Below, piece by piece: positions 26,681 to 36,574 of a DNA stretch of 64,000 bases. The notes below the pieces were generated by a model, which saw only the letters and a program-made list of their open reading frames with translations, was not told the origin of the DNA and ran no database searches. Position 1 is the stretch's first letter. Each line of letters starts with the position of its first letter. The DNA is from Moraxella catarrhalis (GTDB lineage: Bacteria > Pseudomonadota > Gammaproteobacteria > Pseudomonadales > Moraxellaceae), in contig NZ_LWAH01000014.1 in the NCBI RefSeq assembly GCF_001632285.1, forward strand, positions 63,127 through 127,126. The letters are read 5' to 3'. A program made the translations under genes and the position numbers.

Positions 26681-28231
26681 ATGCAATCAGCCATTTTAGA
26701 TGATGACCATCGCCACCAACAAATTGCCAACGCCATCCATGCTGCTGCCATCAGTCGTGATGAGTTGCTTGGTGCGATTGATTTGGGTTCAAACAGTTTT
26801 CACTTGGCAATTGGACGCTTAGATCATGGCGAGGTGCGAAAAGTTGCTTCCATTTCCGAAAAAGTCCAGTTGGCAGCAGGTTTGGATGATAATAATCAGT
26901 TGTCCAAAGAGGTGATGCAACGGGGTATTGAGTGTTTGCATCGATTTGCTCAGCATATCACCGAGGTGCAGCCAAGTCGACTGCGTATTGTTGCTACCAA
27001 TGCCCTTCGTAAAGCGGTCAATGCGGCCGAATTTATACAGTATGCCAATGAGATTTTACCAAAGCCGATTGAGATTATCTCAGGTCGTGAGGAAGCTCGT
27101 TTGATTTATTTGGGTGTTTCGCATTCTAATGCCAGTACGGATAAACGCCTTGTGATTGATATTGGCGGTGGTTCAACAGAGTTTATCATCGGACAAGGAT
27201 TTGAGCCAATCGAGATGGAATCTTTGCAAATGGGCTGTGTATCTTATACCAAAAAATTTTTTGGTGATGGTAAAATCACCGAGCGTGCCTTTGATAAAGC
27301 TGCCAAGCACACACGCTCTGAGCTTTTGACGATTGCAAAACGCTATCAAAAAGTTGGTTGGGATAATGCGATTGGCTCATCAGGTACGATTAAAGCTGCG
27401 AGGCTGGTCTTAGCGGAGCTTGGATTTGGCGGTGAGAGCATCACAATCCAAAGTATGCAAAAGCTAAAAAAGCATCTGATTAAGCTTGGCAGTGTTGATA
27501 AGATTGATTTTGATGGTGTTAAAGCACATCGCCAAGCTGTTTTTCCTGCAGGTGTGGCACAGCTGCTTGAGATTATGCAAACTTTAAAGATTGATGAACT
27601 TGGCTATTCAGATGGGGCACTCAGAGAGGGGGTGATGTATGATATGCTGGGTCGGCTAAATTCAGAAGATGTGCGTGATCGTTCAGTAGCAGCAATGGCA
27701 CAGCGGTATTCGGTGGATACCAAACAAGCAGGGCGGGTGATGGCACGCGCTGCCAGATTATTTCATCATGTGAAAGAGGCGTTGGGTTTAGATGATGAAG
27801 ATGCTGATTTATTACGCCGCACAGCCAATTTATATGAAATTGGTTTGGCAGTTGGGCATAGCAATTATCAGCGTCATAGTGCATATTTGCTTGAGTATTC
27901 AGATATTGCAGGGTTTTCCCAAGTGGGTCAAGCCATGATGGCCCAAATCGCACGACATCACCGCCGCAAACTAAAAGCCGATGCACGAGAGACCGTTGAA
28001 AACTTAGGTGGGTGTAAATTGGTGTATCTGTGCTTAATTTTGCGATTGGCAGCTCAATCTAGCCAAAGTCGCACCACCAAGGCAGCCACCCTTGACTTAT
28101 ATAGTGTCACACCAGATCATTGGCAGGTAACCGTCGGTGAGGGGCTACATAAAGAGTTAATCATCACACAGTTAGAACAAGATGTGGCACAATTTGCCAA
28201 ATGGGGTGTGCGATTAGAGGTGGCTGGCTGA
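26681..28231 (+). CDS. ppx: Exopolyphosphatase (Ppx/GppA family)
   Basis: A 516-residue protein with the Ppx/GppA ASKHA-fold motifs: AIDLGSNSFHLAIGRL, SGREEARLIYLGV, VIDIGGGSTEFI and IGSSGTIKAA. The C-terminal half carries an HD-like helical region (LYEIGLAVGHSNYQRHSAYL). Such enzymes release phosphate from long-chain polyphosphate; some also hydrolyse pppGpp, but the long two-domain form fits Ppx. AAGGA lies before the ATG. No ppk gene is adjacent. Confidence 0.9.
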   Translation: MQSAILDDDHRHQQIANAIHAAAISRDELLGAIDLGSNSFHLAIGRLDHGEVRKVASISEKVQLAAGLDDNNQLSKEVMQRGIECLHRFAQHITEVQPSRLRIVATNALRKAVNAAEFIQYANEILPKPIEIISGREEARLIYLGVSHSNASTDKRLVIDIGGGSTEFIIGQGFEPIEMESLQMGCVSYTKKFFGDGKITERAFDKAAKHTRSELLTIAKRYQKVGWDNAIGSSGTIKAARLVLAELGFGGESITIQSMQKLKKHLIKLGSVDKIDFDGVKAHRQAVFPAGVAQLLEIMQTLKIDELGYSDGALREGVMYDMLGRLNSEDVRDRSVAAMAQRYSVDTKQAGRVMARAARLFHHVKEALGLDDEDADLLRRTANLYEIGLAVGHSNYQRHSAYLLEYSDIAGFSQVGQAMMAQIARHHRRKLKADARETVENLGGCKLVYLCLILRLAAQSSQSRTTKAATLDLYSVTPDHWQVTVGEGLHKELIITQLEQDVAQFAKWGVRLEVAG

Positions 28232-28365
28232 GGCACCTTGAATTATAAATCAATGAAAGCTGATTTGATGAAAAATCACAAATTTCAGATAAAACAGATG
28301 ACGAGACCTAAAAAAAGTGCTAAACTAAATATCAGTTTACATTTGTACAGTTTATTGAGTATCCT

Positions 28366-29163
28366 ATGAGTCAAGTTTGGCAAAGCGTACAGTTAGCACG
28401 ACATGCAAAGCGACCATTATTCTTAGATTATGTCGATTCATTATTTGATGAGTTTGATGAATTGCATGGAGATCGAGCGTTTGCTGATGATCGTGCTATT
28501 ATTGGTGGGTTGGCAAGATTTAATGGTCAGCCTGTACTTGTTGTTGGTCAACATCGTGGCCGTAGCACTCGTGAGCGTATTGCCCATAATTTTGGTATGG
28601 CAAACCCTGAAGGCTACCGTAAAATCATTCGTTTGGTACAGTTGGCGGAGCGTTTTGGTTTGCCTGTGTTTACTTTTATCGATACTCAAGGTGCGTATCC
28701 TGGTGTTGGTGCCGAAGAGCGGGGTCAAGCTGAGGCAATCGCCAAAAGTATCGCAGTATTTTCCAGTCTAAAAACGCCAATCATTGCGACAGTGATCGGC
28801 GAGGGTGGTTCAGGCGGTGCGCTTGCCATTGGTGTGGCAGATCGGGTTAATATGCTTGAAAATAGCATTTATTCGGTCATCTCTCCAGAAGGGTGTGCAT
28901 CTATCTTATGGAAGACGGCTGAAAAAGCATCCGATGCGTCAGAAGCACTCAAGCTCAATGCAACCAATTTGTATCAATTGCAGCTGATTGATGAGATTGT
29001 CAGTGAAGGTGTGGGCGCGCATGAAGCACCTGAACCTGTCATGGCAGCACTAAAAAACCTATTGACAGTACAATTGGCAGAATTACACGCATTGCCAATT
29101 GATGAGCTGCTTGAACAGCGGTATCAGCGTTTGATGCAGTTTAATTCAAAAGTATCACTATAA
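28366..29163 (+). CDS. accA: Acetyl-CoA carboxylase carboxyltransferase subunit alpha (short form)
   Basis: A 265-residue protein with the carboxyltransferase features [58 protein letters not shown] and [15 protein letters not shown]. With AccD it transfers the carboxyl group from biotin to acetyl-CoA for fatty acid synthesis. E. coli AccA is about 50 residues longer at the N-terminus; the short form begins naturally here and I recall similar ones in Acinetobacter. In the usual FIDTPGAYPG the proline is replaced by glutamine ([10 protein letters not shown]). Confidence 0.93.
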   Translation: MSQVWQSVQLARHAKRPLFLDYVDSLFDEFDELHGDRAFADDRAIIGGLARFNGQPVLVVGQHRGRSTRERIAHNFGMANPEGYRKIIRLVQLAERFGLPVFTFIDTQGAYPGVGAEERGQAEAIAKSIAVFSSLKTPIIATVIGEGGSGGALAIGVADRVNMLENSIYSVISPEGCASILWKTAEKASDASEALKLNATNLYQLQLIDEIVSEGVGAHEAPEPVMAALKNLLTVQLAELHALPIDELLEQRYQRLMQFNSKVSL

Positions 29164-29209
29164 ATTTAAAGTTATTATTATAACTATCATAAATATAAAC
29201 ATCATAACA

Positions 29210-29238
29210 AACAAGGAGTAAGCCGCTCCTTGTTTTTT
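29210..29238 (+). terminator. Intrinsic terminator between accA and tilS
   Basis: AACAAGGAG (29210-29218) pairs perfectly with CTCCTTGTT (29226-29234) and is followed by T. It lies only 20 bases before the tilS start, so it may also affect tilS expression. Confidence 0.85.
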
Positions 29239-29257
29239 ATTGGATTTGGTGAAGCTT

Positions 29258-30613
29258 ATGACTGATGATATTTTGACAAGCTTATCGAGTGCTTTTGATG
29301 AATTGGCATTGCCTGCTCATGCTAAGCTATATCTTGCTTGTAGTGGCGGTAGGGATTCCTTGGCTTTGGCTTATGCATGTTTCTTATTATATAGACAAGG
29401 TAAAATAATAAGGCTGCCCACCATATTACATGTACATCATGGTTGGCAGGCGGCAAATGATGCTTGGATGCAATTGGTTCATCGCTGGGCGATTGAGCAT
29501 GGATTTGATTGTCAAATTTTACGGATAACTTTGGCAAAAAATAGTGAGACGCATGCCCGTGATGCACGCTATCAAGCCTTTGGCCTGGTCATGAACCAAG
29601 GTGATGTACTGATGCTTGCTCACCATGCAAATGACCAAGCCGAAACAGTACTGATGCGGCTGGTTTCGGGTGCAGGGCTGCAAGGACTGTCAGGTATGAA
29701 AGTTTGGCAAGCCAAAACTGTGCATACAGACGAGGCAGCCAAAACCATCACCTTGTGGCGACCTTGGCTTAAGATATCTAGAAATCAGATCAGTCAATTT
29801 GCAAAAGCCCATGCACTGCCTTATGTGGATGATATCACCAATACCGATCCTGCTTATGCTCGTGGACGCATTCGCCAAGACATTTTACCGCATCTTTTGA
29901 CGCTCAATCCTAAGGCGGTTGAGAATATCGTTCGGTCAGCTGGCCTGCTATCAATGGCATCCACCATGGTGGATCAGCAAGTGGAGACTTTGCTGACATC
30001 TTTGGATCATCCTGCCAGCCAAATGCCTTATCAGCAAGTGCTTGGCATTAAAGACTTTCTTAATTTATCAAAATCCGAGCAAGCCTTAGTACTGCACCGC
30101 TGGTTGCAGGCAGATGAAGCACTGCCCCCAAGCCATCAGTTGACCCAGCAGGTTATTGAGATGATTTGCCGACAGGATAATGATCACAGTAGCCAGCTTG
30201 TGTGGCAAGCTGAACAGGCGGCTTATGTGATGTGCTGTTATGATGACTGTTTATATCGTTATCGTGCGGATATTTGGGCATTGTTTGGTACATCAGGGCA
30301 TACCAAACCAAGTAGCCAAGGCTGGATTTTGTCTGATGATGGCCGTTGTCAACTTATCTTGATGGCTAAAATTGATGATATCCAAAAAATCACCAAAACC
30401 GATACGATAAACATTGGTAAACATAGATATAAAGGCAAAAAATTGGCTCAAAAATTACGCATACCATTTTGGCTAAGAGACAGCTTATGGAAAATTAATC
30501 ATCAAGGTCATCCATATTTGATTGCACCGATGATGGTGTGGGATTTGAGCAGTGGTCAGCGTTTGGATAGTTTTGCACCAATAGGGCGAATGGTGTACAA
30601 TGCACCTGATTAA
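29258..30613 (+). CDS. tilS: tRNA(Ile)-lysidine synthase
   Basis: A 451-residue N-type ATP pyrophosphatase with the PP-loop SGGRDSLALAYA, ILHVHHGWQ, LAHHANDQAETVLMRLVSGA and the GRIRQDILPHL region. It turns C34 of the tRNA-Ile CAU anticodon into lysidine so that it reads AUA; the gene is normally essential. The C-terminal tRNA-binding domain is present (KGKKLAQKLRIPFWLRD). The ATG at 29258 is preferred over an in-frame TTG at 29240, which is inside the terminator. accA-tilS adjacency is common in gammaproteobacteria. Confidence 0.94.
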   Translation: MTDDILTSLSSAFDELALPAHAKLYLACSGGRDSLALAYACFLLYRQGKIIRLPTILHVHHGWQAANDAWMQLVHRWAIEHGFDCQILRITLAKNSETHARDARYQAFGLVMNQGDVLMLAHHANDQAETVLMRLVSGAGLQGLSGMKVWQAKTVHTDEAAKTITLWRPWLKISRNQISQFAKAHALPYVDDITNTDPAYARGRIRQDILPHLLTLNPKAVENIVRSAGLLSMASTMVDQQVETLLTSLDHPASQMPYQQVLGIKDFLNLSKSEQALVLHRWLQADEALPPSHQLTQQVIEMICRQDNDHSSQLVWQAEQAAYVMCCYDDCLYRYRADIWALFGTSGHTKPSSQGWILSDDGRCQLILMAKIDDIQKITKTDTINIGKHRYKGKKLAQKLRIPFWLRDSLWKINHQGHPYLIAPMMVWDLSSGQRLDSFAPIGRMVYNAPD

Positions 30614-30739
30614 TCCTTGAAATTAACCCTTAGCTGAGTTATTTCACTGATGTATTGAAGATAAAACGGTACTGGTGGTTTTTATTGGTATGATTGTAAG
30701 ATAAAATCACTCAGCCCTAAAAAATTACGGAGAAAACTT

Positions 30740-31585
30740 ATGACAGATTTTAGTATGCTTAATGGTAAAACCATCAGTTTCATTGGTGGCGGCAATATGG
30801 CACATGCGATTATTGATGGTCTTTTGCAAGCAAAAAATCAGCATAATTTGGCATTGACATTGTGCGTCTCAGACAGCGATGACGATAAACAAGCCAAATT
30901 TCGTGATAAAGGGTTGATAGCAACCAATCCTGATAATGCCCATCAGATTATCGAGGGTGCTGATGTTGTGGTTTTGGCAGTCAAGCCACAAATTATGCAT
31001 CAAGTTGCTGGCAGTATAGCACCTTATTTGCAGCAACAAACCGTTTTATCCATCGCAGCGGGGCTGTCGATTCAGGCGTTATCACATATGCTGGGTGGCT
31101 ACGATAAAATCGTACGCTGTATGCCAAACCTACCTGCCAGTAAGGGCTTTGGTGCATCTGGACTTTATGCTTTTGATGTGAGTGATGAGGTGCGTTTAAT
31201 GACCCAAAATATCATGCAAGCTTCAGGTAAGGTGTCTTGGGTGGAAGATGAATCCTTGTTACATGCCGTAACAGCAGTGGCAGGTTCAGCACCCGCTTAC
31301 TTTTTTTATGTGCTTGAAAATATGATTGCCAAGGCGGTAGAAATGGGGTTATCACCAGAAGATGCACATACTTTGGCAGTACAAAGTATGCGGGGGGCAG
31401 CAGCATTGGCCGAAGAAAATAACCCTGCCGTTTTGCGTGAGCAGGTAACTTCTAAGGGGGGTACGACCGCTGCTGCACTTGATAGCTTATATCATGATAA
31501 TGTGGGCGATGCTTTTGCCCGTGCTATGCAGGCATGTAGTGACCGCAGCTTTGAGCTTGGGCAAACATTCAGCCAAGCGGACTAA
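30740..31585 (+). CDS. proC: Pyrroline-5-carboxylate reductase
   Basis: A 281-residue NAD(P)H-dependent enzyme for the last step of proline synthesis. The N-terminal Rossmann fold reads ISFIGGGNMAHAIIDGLL; VVVLAVKPQ, VRCMPNLPASKGFGASGLYA, AVAGSAPAYFFYVLE and the C-terminal signature LREQVTSKGGTTAAALDSL are all present. GGAG lies before the ATG. The YggT-family gene follows closely, and proC-yggT is a common pair, so they are probably co-transcribed up to the terminator at 32200. Confidence 0.95.
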   Translation: MTDFSMLNGKTISFIGGGNMAHAIIDGLLQAKNQHNLALTLCVSDSDDDKQAKFRDKGLIATNPDNAHQIIEGADVVVLAVKPQIMHQVAGSIAPYLQQQTVLSIAAGLSIQALSHMLGGYDKIVRCMPNLPASKGFGASGLYAFDVSDEVRLMTQNIMQASGKVSWVEDESLLHAVTAVAGSAPAYFFYVLENMIAKAVEMGLSPEDAHTLAVQSMRGAAALAEENNPAVLREQVTSKGGTTAAALDSLYHDNVGDAFARAMQACSDRSFELGQTFSQAD

Positions 31586-31620
31586 ACCGTCGTCAATTTT
31601 ATCCATGATGGATTTATATT

Positions 31621-32184
31621 ATGAACTCCATGTCTTTTGTTTTAATCAATATGGTCATCAACTTTGCTTTGATGCTTATATTTGTGCGTTTCATGATTCA
31701 ATTAGCCCAAATTGATACCAACATGCCGATAGCACGAGCAGCTTATCGCTTGACTGGCGTGGTGGATGTGTTTGCACGCATTTTCCCAACGATGGGTAAA
31801 GGGCGTATCAGTCTAGCGGCTGTGGTTTTGATGTTGCTTTTGTATTTTATTAACATTGCCGCTAATACCATCATCTTGGGTAGATCCATGACTGCCATTG
31901 AGCTGTTTTTTATTGGTTCTTTAAGCGGTATCATGAAATTTTTACAACTGCTTCGCTATACCATGATTGCATCAGCAATCAGTAGTTTGCTTGTTGTATT
32001 TTTAAATATTAATAATAGTGTGATGTTTGTCTTGATGCAGTTACCCGAGCCGATAGTCGCACCATTTCGCCGTTTTGTCCCCAATCTTGGCATGATTGAT
32101 TTATCATTTTTGGCAGCACTATTTAGTTTGTTGCTGCTTGAAAATTTTATTGGCATTATTGGCAGCTACATTTGGGGCGGATAA
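31621..32184 (+). CDS. YggT family membrane protein
   Basis: A 187-residue integral membrane protein with two YggT units, each with hydrophobic helices (LINMVINFALMLIFVRFMIQ and the repeat after residue 100) and the PEPIVAPFRRFVPNLGMIDL motif typical of the family. Members of this family (YggT/CcdB-like, YlmG in Gram-positives) are linked to osmotic tolerance or cell shape. It follows proC by 35 bases. Confidence 0.88.
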   Translation: MNSMSFVLINMVINFALMLIFVRFMIQLAQIDTNMPIARAAYRLTGVVDVFARIFPTMGKGRISLAAVVLMLLLYFINIAANTIILGRSMTAIELFFIGSLSGIMKFLQLLRYTMIASAISSLLVVFLNINNSVMFVLMQLPEPIVAPFRRFVPNLGMIDLSFLAALFSLLLLENFIGIIGSYIWGG

Positions 32185-32199
32185 ATTAGGGGATTTCAG

Positions 32200-32223
32200 A
32201 CAGGGCAAATTGCCCTGTTTTTA
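32200..32223 (+). terminator. Intrinsic terminator after the YggT gene
   Basis: ACAGGGCA (32200-32207) and TGCCCTGT (32211-32218) enclose a 3-base loop, followed by T. It separates the convergent YggT and thiD genes. Confidence 0.85.
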
Positions 32224-32245
32224 TTTTGGCTAAGCATTGAGTTGG

Positions 32246-33046
<801 letters not shown>

Positions 33047-33165
33047 TTATCTCTCATGATTATAATTAATCATTGAATATGGTAGCAAATTTTTGATAAA
33101 TTGGGCGAATTTTCTAAGATTTTGGTAAAAATTACAAAATTTTTTCATATTTTTATCAAAATCGC

Positions 33166-33193
33166 TTGCAATCGTTGGTAATTTTGATATAAT
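33166..33193 (+). promoter_or_regulatory. Promoter of tRNA-Ser(GCU)
   Basis: TTGCAA (33166-33171), a 16-base spacer and TATAAT (33188-33193), about 85 bases upstream of the tRNA. The leader between them shows no other feature. Confidence 0.65.
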
Positions 33194-33277
33194 CATTGCC
33201 CACAACGACAGGCAAAACCATCATCTATGATATGTATGATGACCAAATAAATTTAGCAATTTATCTAGCCTAAGTTC

Positions 33278-33369
33278 GGTGAAGTGGGTGAGTGGCTGAA
33301 ACCAGTTCCCTGCTAAGGAACCATACCTAATTACGGGTATCGAGGGTTCGAATCCCTCCTTCACCGCCA
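33278..33369 (+). tRNA. tRNA-Ser(GCU)
   Basis: A 92-base class II tRNA. GGTGAAG pairs with CTTCACC, the discriminator is G and CCA is encoded. The anticodon stem GTTCC/GGAAC holds loop CTGCTAA, giving anticodon GCU for codons AGC and AGU. The long variable arm contains TACCTAATTACGGGTA. Its 3' end resembles that of the tRNA-Ser used by the island but differs at the key position (CTTCACC instead of CGTCACC), and no integration occurred here. Confidence 0.95.
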
Positions 33370-33412
33370 TTTATTTTCTGATTAATTTTTGGAAAATAAT
33401 TTAAAAAAGTGC

Positions 33413-33440
33413 TTGACATACAAAATAATCACTGTATAAT
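33413..33440 (+). promoter_or_regulatory. Consensus promoter of tRNA-Arg
   Basis: TTGACA (33413-33418), a 16-base spacer and TATAAT (33435-33440): both hexamers are perfect sigma-70 consensus. Confidence 0.9.
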
Positions 33441-33483
33441 AGCCGCCACAACGAAAGATATTCAGAATATCTCAGTTGAACTT

Positions 33484-33560
33484 GCACCCGTAGCTCAGTT
33501 GGATAGAGCACTTGGCTACGAACTAAGGGGTCGGGAGTTCGAATCTCTCCGGGTGTGCCA
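33484..33560 (+). tRNA. tRNA-Arg(ACG)
   Basis: A 77-base tRNA with encoded CCA. Acceptor GCACCCG pairs with CGGGTGT (one G-U at the end). The anticodon loop CTACGAA in stem CTTGG/CTAAG gives anticodon ACG, whose A34 is normally changed to inosine by TadA to read CGU, CGC and CGA. It has its own promoter and terminator. Confidence 0.95.
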
Positions 33561-33566
33561 TATGAT

Positions 33567-33603
33567 AAAAATCACCGAATGATAAATTCGGTGATTTTTT
33601 ATT
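33567..33603 (+). terminator. Intrinsic terminator after tRNA-Arg
   Basis: A perfect 14-bp stem (33567-33580 with 33586-33599), a 5-base loop and a T run directly behind the tRNA. Confidence 0.9.
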
Positions 33604-33697
33604 TGTAAGCTATTGCTTGTCTTGCTTTGTCATGCAGTTTATGCATCTAAATTTAAATCATGATACAATAGCCCAAATTCTTTTTGATATATCAATC

Positions 33698-34309
33698 ATG
33701 CCAAACGCTTCTCATTTAGTCTCTACATCCCCATCACAACCTACCGTTGCCAAACCTATGGTACGCTTGGTTGCCATTATTTATGATGGTATGCTGATTT
33801 TGGCAATGTTATTTTTGGTTGGATCGATATTGGCGGTTTTGGGTACGGTGCTATTTTTGGAGATTGGAACAAGTTCTCAAGAGGCCCAAACTTTACCAGA
33901 TTGGTATAAAAATGCAATTATGACACCATCATTTGTCTTAACTTTGGTGGGGTTTTATGGCATTTTTTGGCGTAAATCAGGGCAAACGCTGGGCATGCAA
34001 ACATGGCGATTAAAAACCGTCAATGATCAAGGTGGACTTTTAACATGGCGTCAAAGTTTTGTGCGTATCATCAGTGCTTGCCTTTTGCCTGCGTTATGTG
34101 CATTATTGGGGGCACTTTTACATGGCTCAAAGTTTGCCATTTTGGTAGCAACAGTCTTGGGGTTTTTGTTTAATTTCTTATTTTGTCTTTTTAACCGTCA
34201 AGGGCTTGCGGTGCATGATATGTTGTCAAATACCATCACCTTAAAAGTACCAAAAATTGCTCATCAAACACTATGGCAAACCATCAAACGCCGCAAAAAT
34301 CGTCTTTAA
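33698..34309 (+). CDS. RDD family membrane protein
   Basis: A 203-residue membrane protein. RLVAIIYDGMLILAMLFLVG holds the arginine and aspartate that name the RDD family, followed by more hydrophobic segments (SFVLTLVGFYGIFWRKSGQT, LGMQTWRLK) and a basic end (TIKRRKNRL). Family members are thought to work in ion transport or as insertion helpers, but the function is unclear. An in-frame ATG at 33617 exists; the ATG at 33698 is preferred because TACAAT at 33663 could be a -10 element between them. hemN is convergent 21 bases away. Confidence 0.82.
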   Translation: MPNASHLVSTSPSQPTVAKPMVRLVAIIYDGMLILAMLFLVGSILAVLGTVLFLEIGTSSQEAQTLPDWYKNAIMTPSFVLTLVGFYGIFWRKSGQTLGMQTWRLKTVNDQGGLLTWRQSFVRIISACLLPALCALLGALLHGSKFAILVATVLGFLFNFLFCLFNRQGLAVHDMLSNTITLKVPKIAHQTLWQTIKRRKNRL

Positions 34310-34329
34310 TTTTGTCTGAATACGATAAG

Positions 34330-35739
34330 CTAGATAACTTTTGAGAAACGATTGGTGTGTTTTTTGCCTAAATATTCATCAAACACCATCGCAATGCTGC
34401 GTCCTAAGATTCGACCTTTGGGCAAAATTGTGATGCCATCTTCATCTATTTGAACCAAACCATCGGTTTGCATATCTTGTAGGTTTTTAATTTCATTGGC
34501 GAAATATTCTTTGGCATCGATGTCAAATCGTGCGTGCAAATCCTCAAAACTCATGTAATCATGGCATAAAAGATTCATAATGACATGGCGACGCAGTGCA
34601 TCTTTATCATCACTTTGGATGTGTTTGATGGCGGGCAGTGTATCGGCAAGAACAGTGGCTTGATAGTCGACCAATGCCGTTGGGTTTTGCAAAATATGCT
34701 TGCCGATTTGGCTGATTGCACTGACACCAAAACCCAATAAATCGCACTCGCCTAAGATTGCATAACCTTGAAAGTTACGATGCAGCTTACCTTGTCGTTG
34801 TGCAATAGCCATGGCATCATCTGGCTTGGCAAAGTGATCAATCCCAATATATTGATAGCCTGCATTACCAAGCGATGTGATGATATTGCCAAACATGGTT
34901 AGCTTATCGGTGGGGCTGGGTAGGTCTGCTTCCAAAATGCGTTTTTGGGCAAAAAATCGTTCGGGTAAATGTGCGTAATTAAATACCGAAAGACGGTCTG
35001 GCGAAAGCTTGATGATTTGTTCAATGGTAGCATTCATGCTGGCAGGTGTTTGATGTGGCAGTCCATAAATCAAATCAATATTGGTTGAGCTAAAGCCTAG
35101 TGCTTGTGCTTCTTGCATGACATTTTGAATCAACTCAAGCGATTGTACACGATTGACGGCAATTTGTACTTTTTTATCTAAGTCTTGCACGCCAAAGCTT
35201 AGACGATTAAACCCCAAATCTTTTAAAATTTTTAAGGTATTTGGGCGTAGTTCTCGTGGGTCAATTTCGATTGAAAAATCACCCTCATCAGCAAATAAAA
35301 ACTCTTCATGCAAAAAATCCCAAAGCGTGATGAGTTCATCATCACTCAAAAAAGTGGGTGTACCGCCACCAAGATGTAACTGTTTGACCCAAGTCTTACC
35401 ACGCAATAAAGATTTTTTTTGGCGGATTTCAGCAAATAAGTAGGTCAAATAATCGCCTGCATCGCTGTTTTTTTTGGTGATGATTTTATTACAGCCACAG
35501 TAGTAGCACAAATGATGACAAAACGGAATATGAATATATAAAGATAATGGTATGGCAGGATTTCGGTTTACTAAAATTTGAGCTTCAACGCCTTGTTCGA
35601 TTGGCATGAATTCTAGGGCTGTTGGATAGGAAGTATAGCGTGGACCTTGGCGATTGTATTTTTGGATTAAAGCTTCATCATAGCGGATACCATCAAAATG
35701 CTGGGCGGTACGATGGGCATAAGGATTTGGCGTGGTCAT
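34330..35739 (-). CDS. hemN: Oxygen-independent coproporphyrinogen III oxidase
   Basis: A 469-residue radical SAM enzyme for heme synthesis without oxygen. The iron-sulfur motif is HIPFCHHLCYYCGCN, followed by LHLGGGTPTFL, SIEIDPREL, RLSFGVQDLD and NIDLIYGLPHQT. YTSYPTALEF in the N-terminal part and the C-terminal HemN domain mark the true HemN rather than HemW. The start at 35739 (MTTPNPYAHRT) has AAGGAT upstream; the longer frame to 35766 lacks this. Confidence 0.95.
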   Translation of the reverse strand: MTTPNPYAHRTAQHFDGIRYDEALIQKYNRQGPRYTSYPTALEFMPIEQGVEAQILVNRNPAIPLSLYIHIPFCHHLCYYCGCNKIITKKNSDAGDYLTYLFAEIRQKKSLLRGKTWVKQLHLGGGTPTFLSDDELITLWDFLHEEFLFADEGDFSIEIDPRELRPNTLKILKDLGFNRLSFGVQDLDKKVQIAVNRVQSLELIQNVMQEAQALGFSSTNIDLIYGLPHQTPASMNATIEQIIKLSPDRLSVFNYAHLPERFFAQKRILEADLPSPTDKLTMFGNIITSLGNAGYQYIGIDHFAKPDDAMAIAQRQGKLHRNFQGYAILGECDLLGFGVSAISQIGKHILQNPTALVDYQATVLADTLPAIKHIQSDDKDALRRHVIMNLLCHDYMSFEDLHARFDIDAKEYFANEIKNLQDMQTDGLVQIDEDGITILPKGRILGRSIAMVFDEYLGKKHTNRFSKVI

Positions 35740-35925
35740 AACTATCCTTTTTGGGTGATTTAACATGAATCAATAGACATATTATAACGCAAATCCACAA
35801 ATTTTTCAGGGATTTTAATCCTTTTTTGCTGTATCCGCCATTAAAATGGAGTACCGATGAATATATTAGGCGGATTTGATGTGCTTATATACCAAGTCTG
35901 GATTGGTAAGATTGGTAGGTTTGTA

Positions 35926-36498
35926 TTATCTAAAGCCATTAATTTGATTGCGTGCACGCTCCATATCGCCTAAGATAATTTCATGGATTGAGGCAACGGC
36001 ACAATCAATAGCAGCTGTAATGCTGATACGGTCATCAGCAGAAGGTTTGCTAAGTACATGACCGCTGACTTGTGATGAGTGCATAGGTCGACCGATACCA
36101 ATACGCAATCGATGAAAATCAGCACCAATATGTGGCACGATATCTTTTAAGCCATTATGACCACCATGACCACCACCTGTTTTTAGTTTAATACTACCAA
36201 CTGGAATATCAAGTTCATCATGTGCGATTAAAATACTTTCTGGATGAATGCCATAAAATTTAGTAAAAGGTGCAACAGACTGCCCTGATCGGTTCATAAA
36301 AGTTTCGGGCAATAGCAGGCGTACTTCCTGATTGTGAATCGTGCCACGCCCCACTTGACCATAAAATTTTTTATCAAAAATCAACCGAATACCAAATTTA
36401 TCGGCAAGCTGTTCAACGAACCAAAAGCCTGCATTATGCCGTGTTTGTTGGTACTGTACACCAGGATTACCAAGCCCTACAATTAATTTGATGCCCAT
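35926..36498 (-). CDS. pth: Peptidyl-tRNA hydrolase
   Basis: A 190-residue enzyme that frees tRNA from peptidyl-tRNA dropped by ribosomes; essential in bacteria. IKLIVGLGNPGVQYQQTRHN with catalytic histidine in TRHNAGF, LLLPETFMNRSGQS, HDELDIPVGSIKLK and GGHGGHNGLKDI are all present. It follows rplY, a common pairing (rplY-pth) in proteobacteria; a terminator-like hairpin lies in the gap. Confidence 0.96.
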   Translation of the reverse strand: MGIKLIVGLGNPGVQYQQTRHNAGFWFVEQLADKFGIRLIFDKKFYGQVGRGTIHNQEVRLLLPETFMNRSGQSVAPFTKFYGIHPESILIAHDELDIPVGSIKLKTGGGHGGHNGLKDIVPHIGADFHRLRIGIGRPMHSSQVSGHVLSKPSADDRISITAAIDCAVASIHEIILGDMERARNQINGFR

Positions 36499-36527
36499 TT
36501 TGCTTACCTATTTTTGGTATGTGATGA

Positions 36528-36556
36528 AAAAACCAGTAAGCAAGTTACTGGTTTTT
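36528..36556 (-). terminator. Terminator-like hairpin between rplY and pth
   Basis: A perfect 12-bp stem (36528-36539 with 36545-36556), a 5-base loop and flanking A/T runs. It probably ends most rplY transcripts, with partial read-through to pth. Confidence 0.75.
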
Positions 36557-36574
36557 AAACTATCAGAGTGTATG

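Noticed and set aside
29240..29257. TTG start for tilS
   Set aside because: It lies in the accA terminator and has no ribosome binding site; the ATG at 29258 fits better.
33278..33369. tRNA-Ser(GCU) as a second integration site of the island
   Set aside because: Its 3' end differs from the 20-bp attachment site and no repeat or integrase lies nearby.
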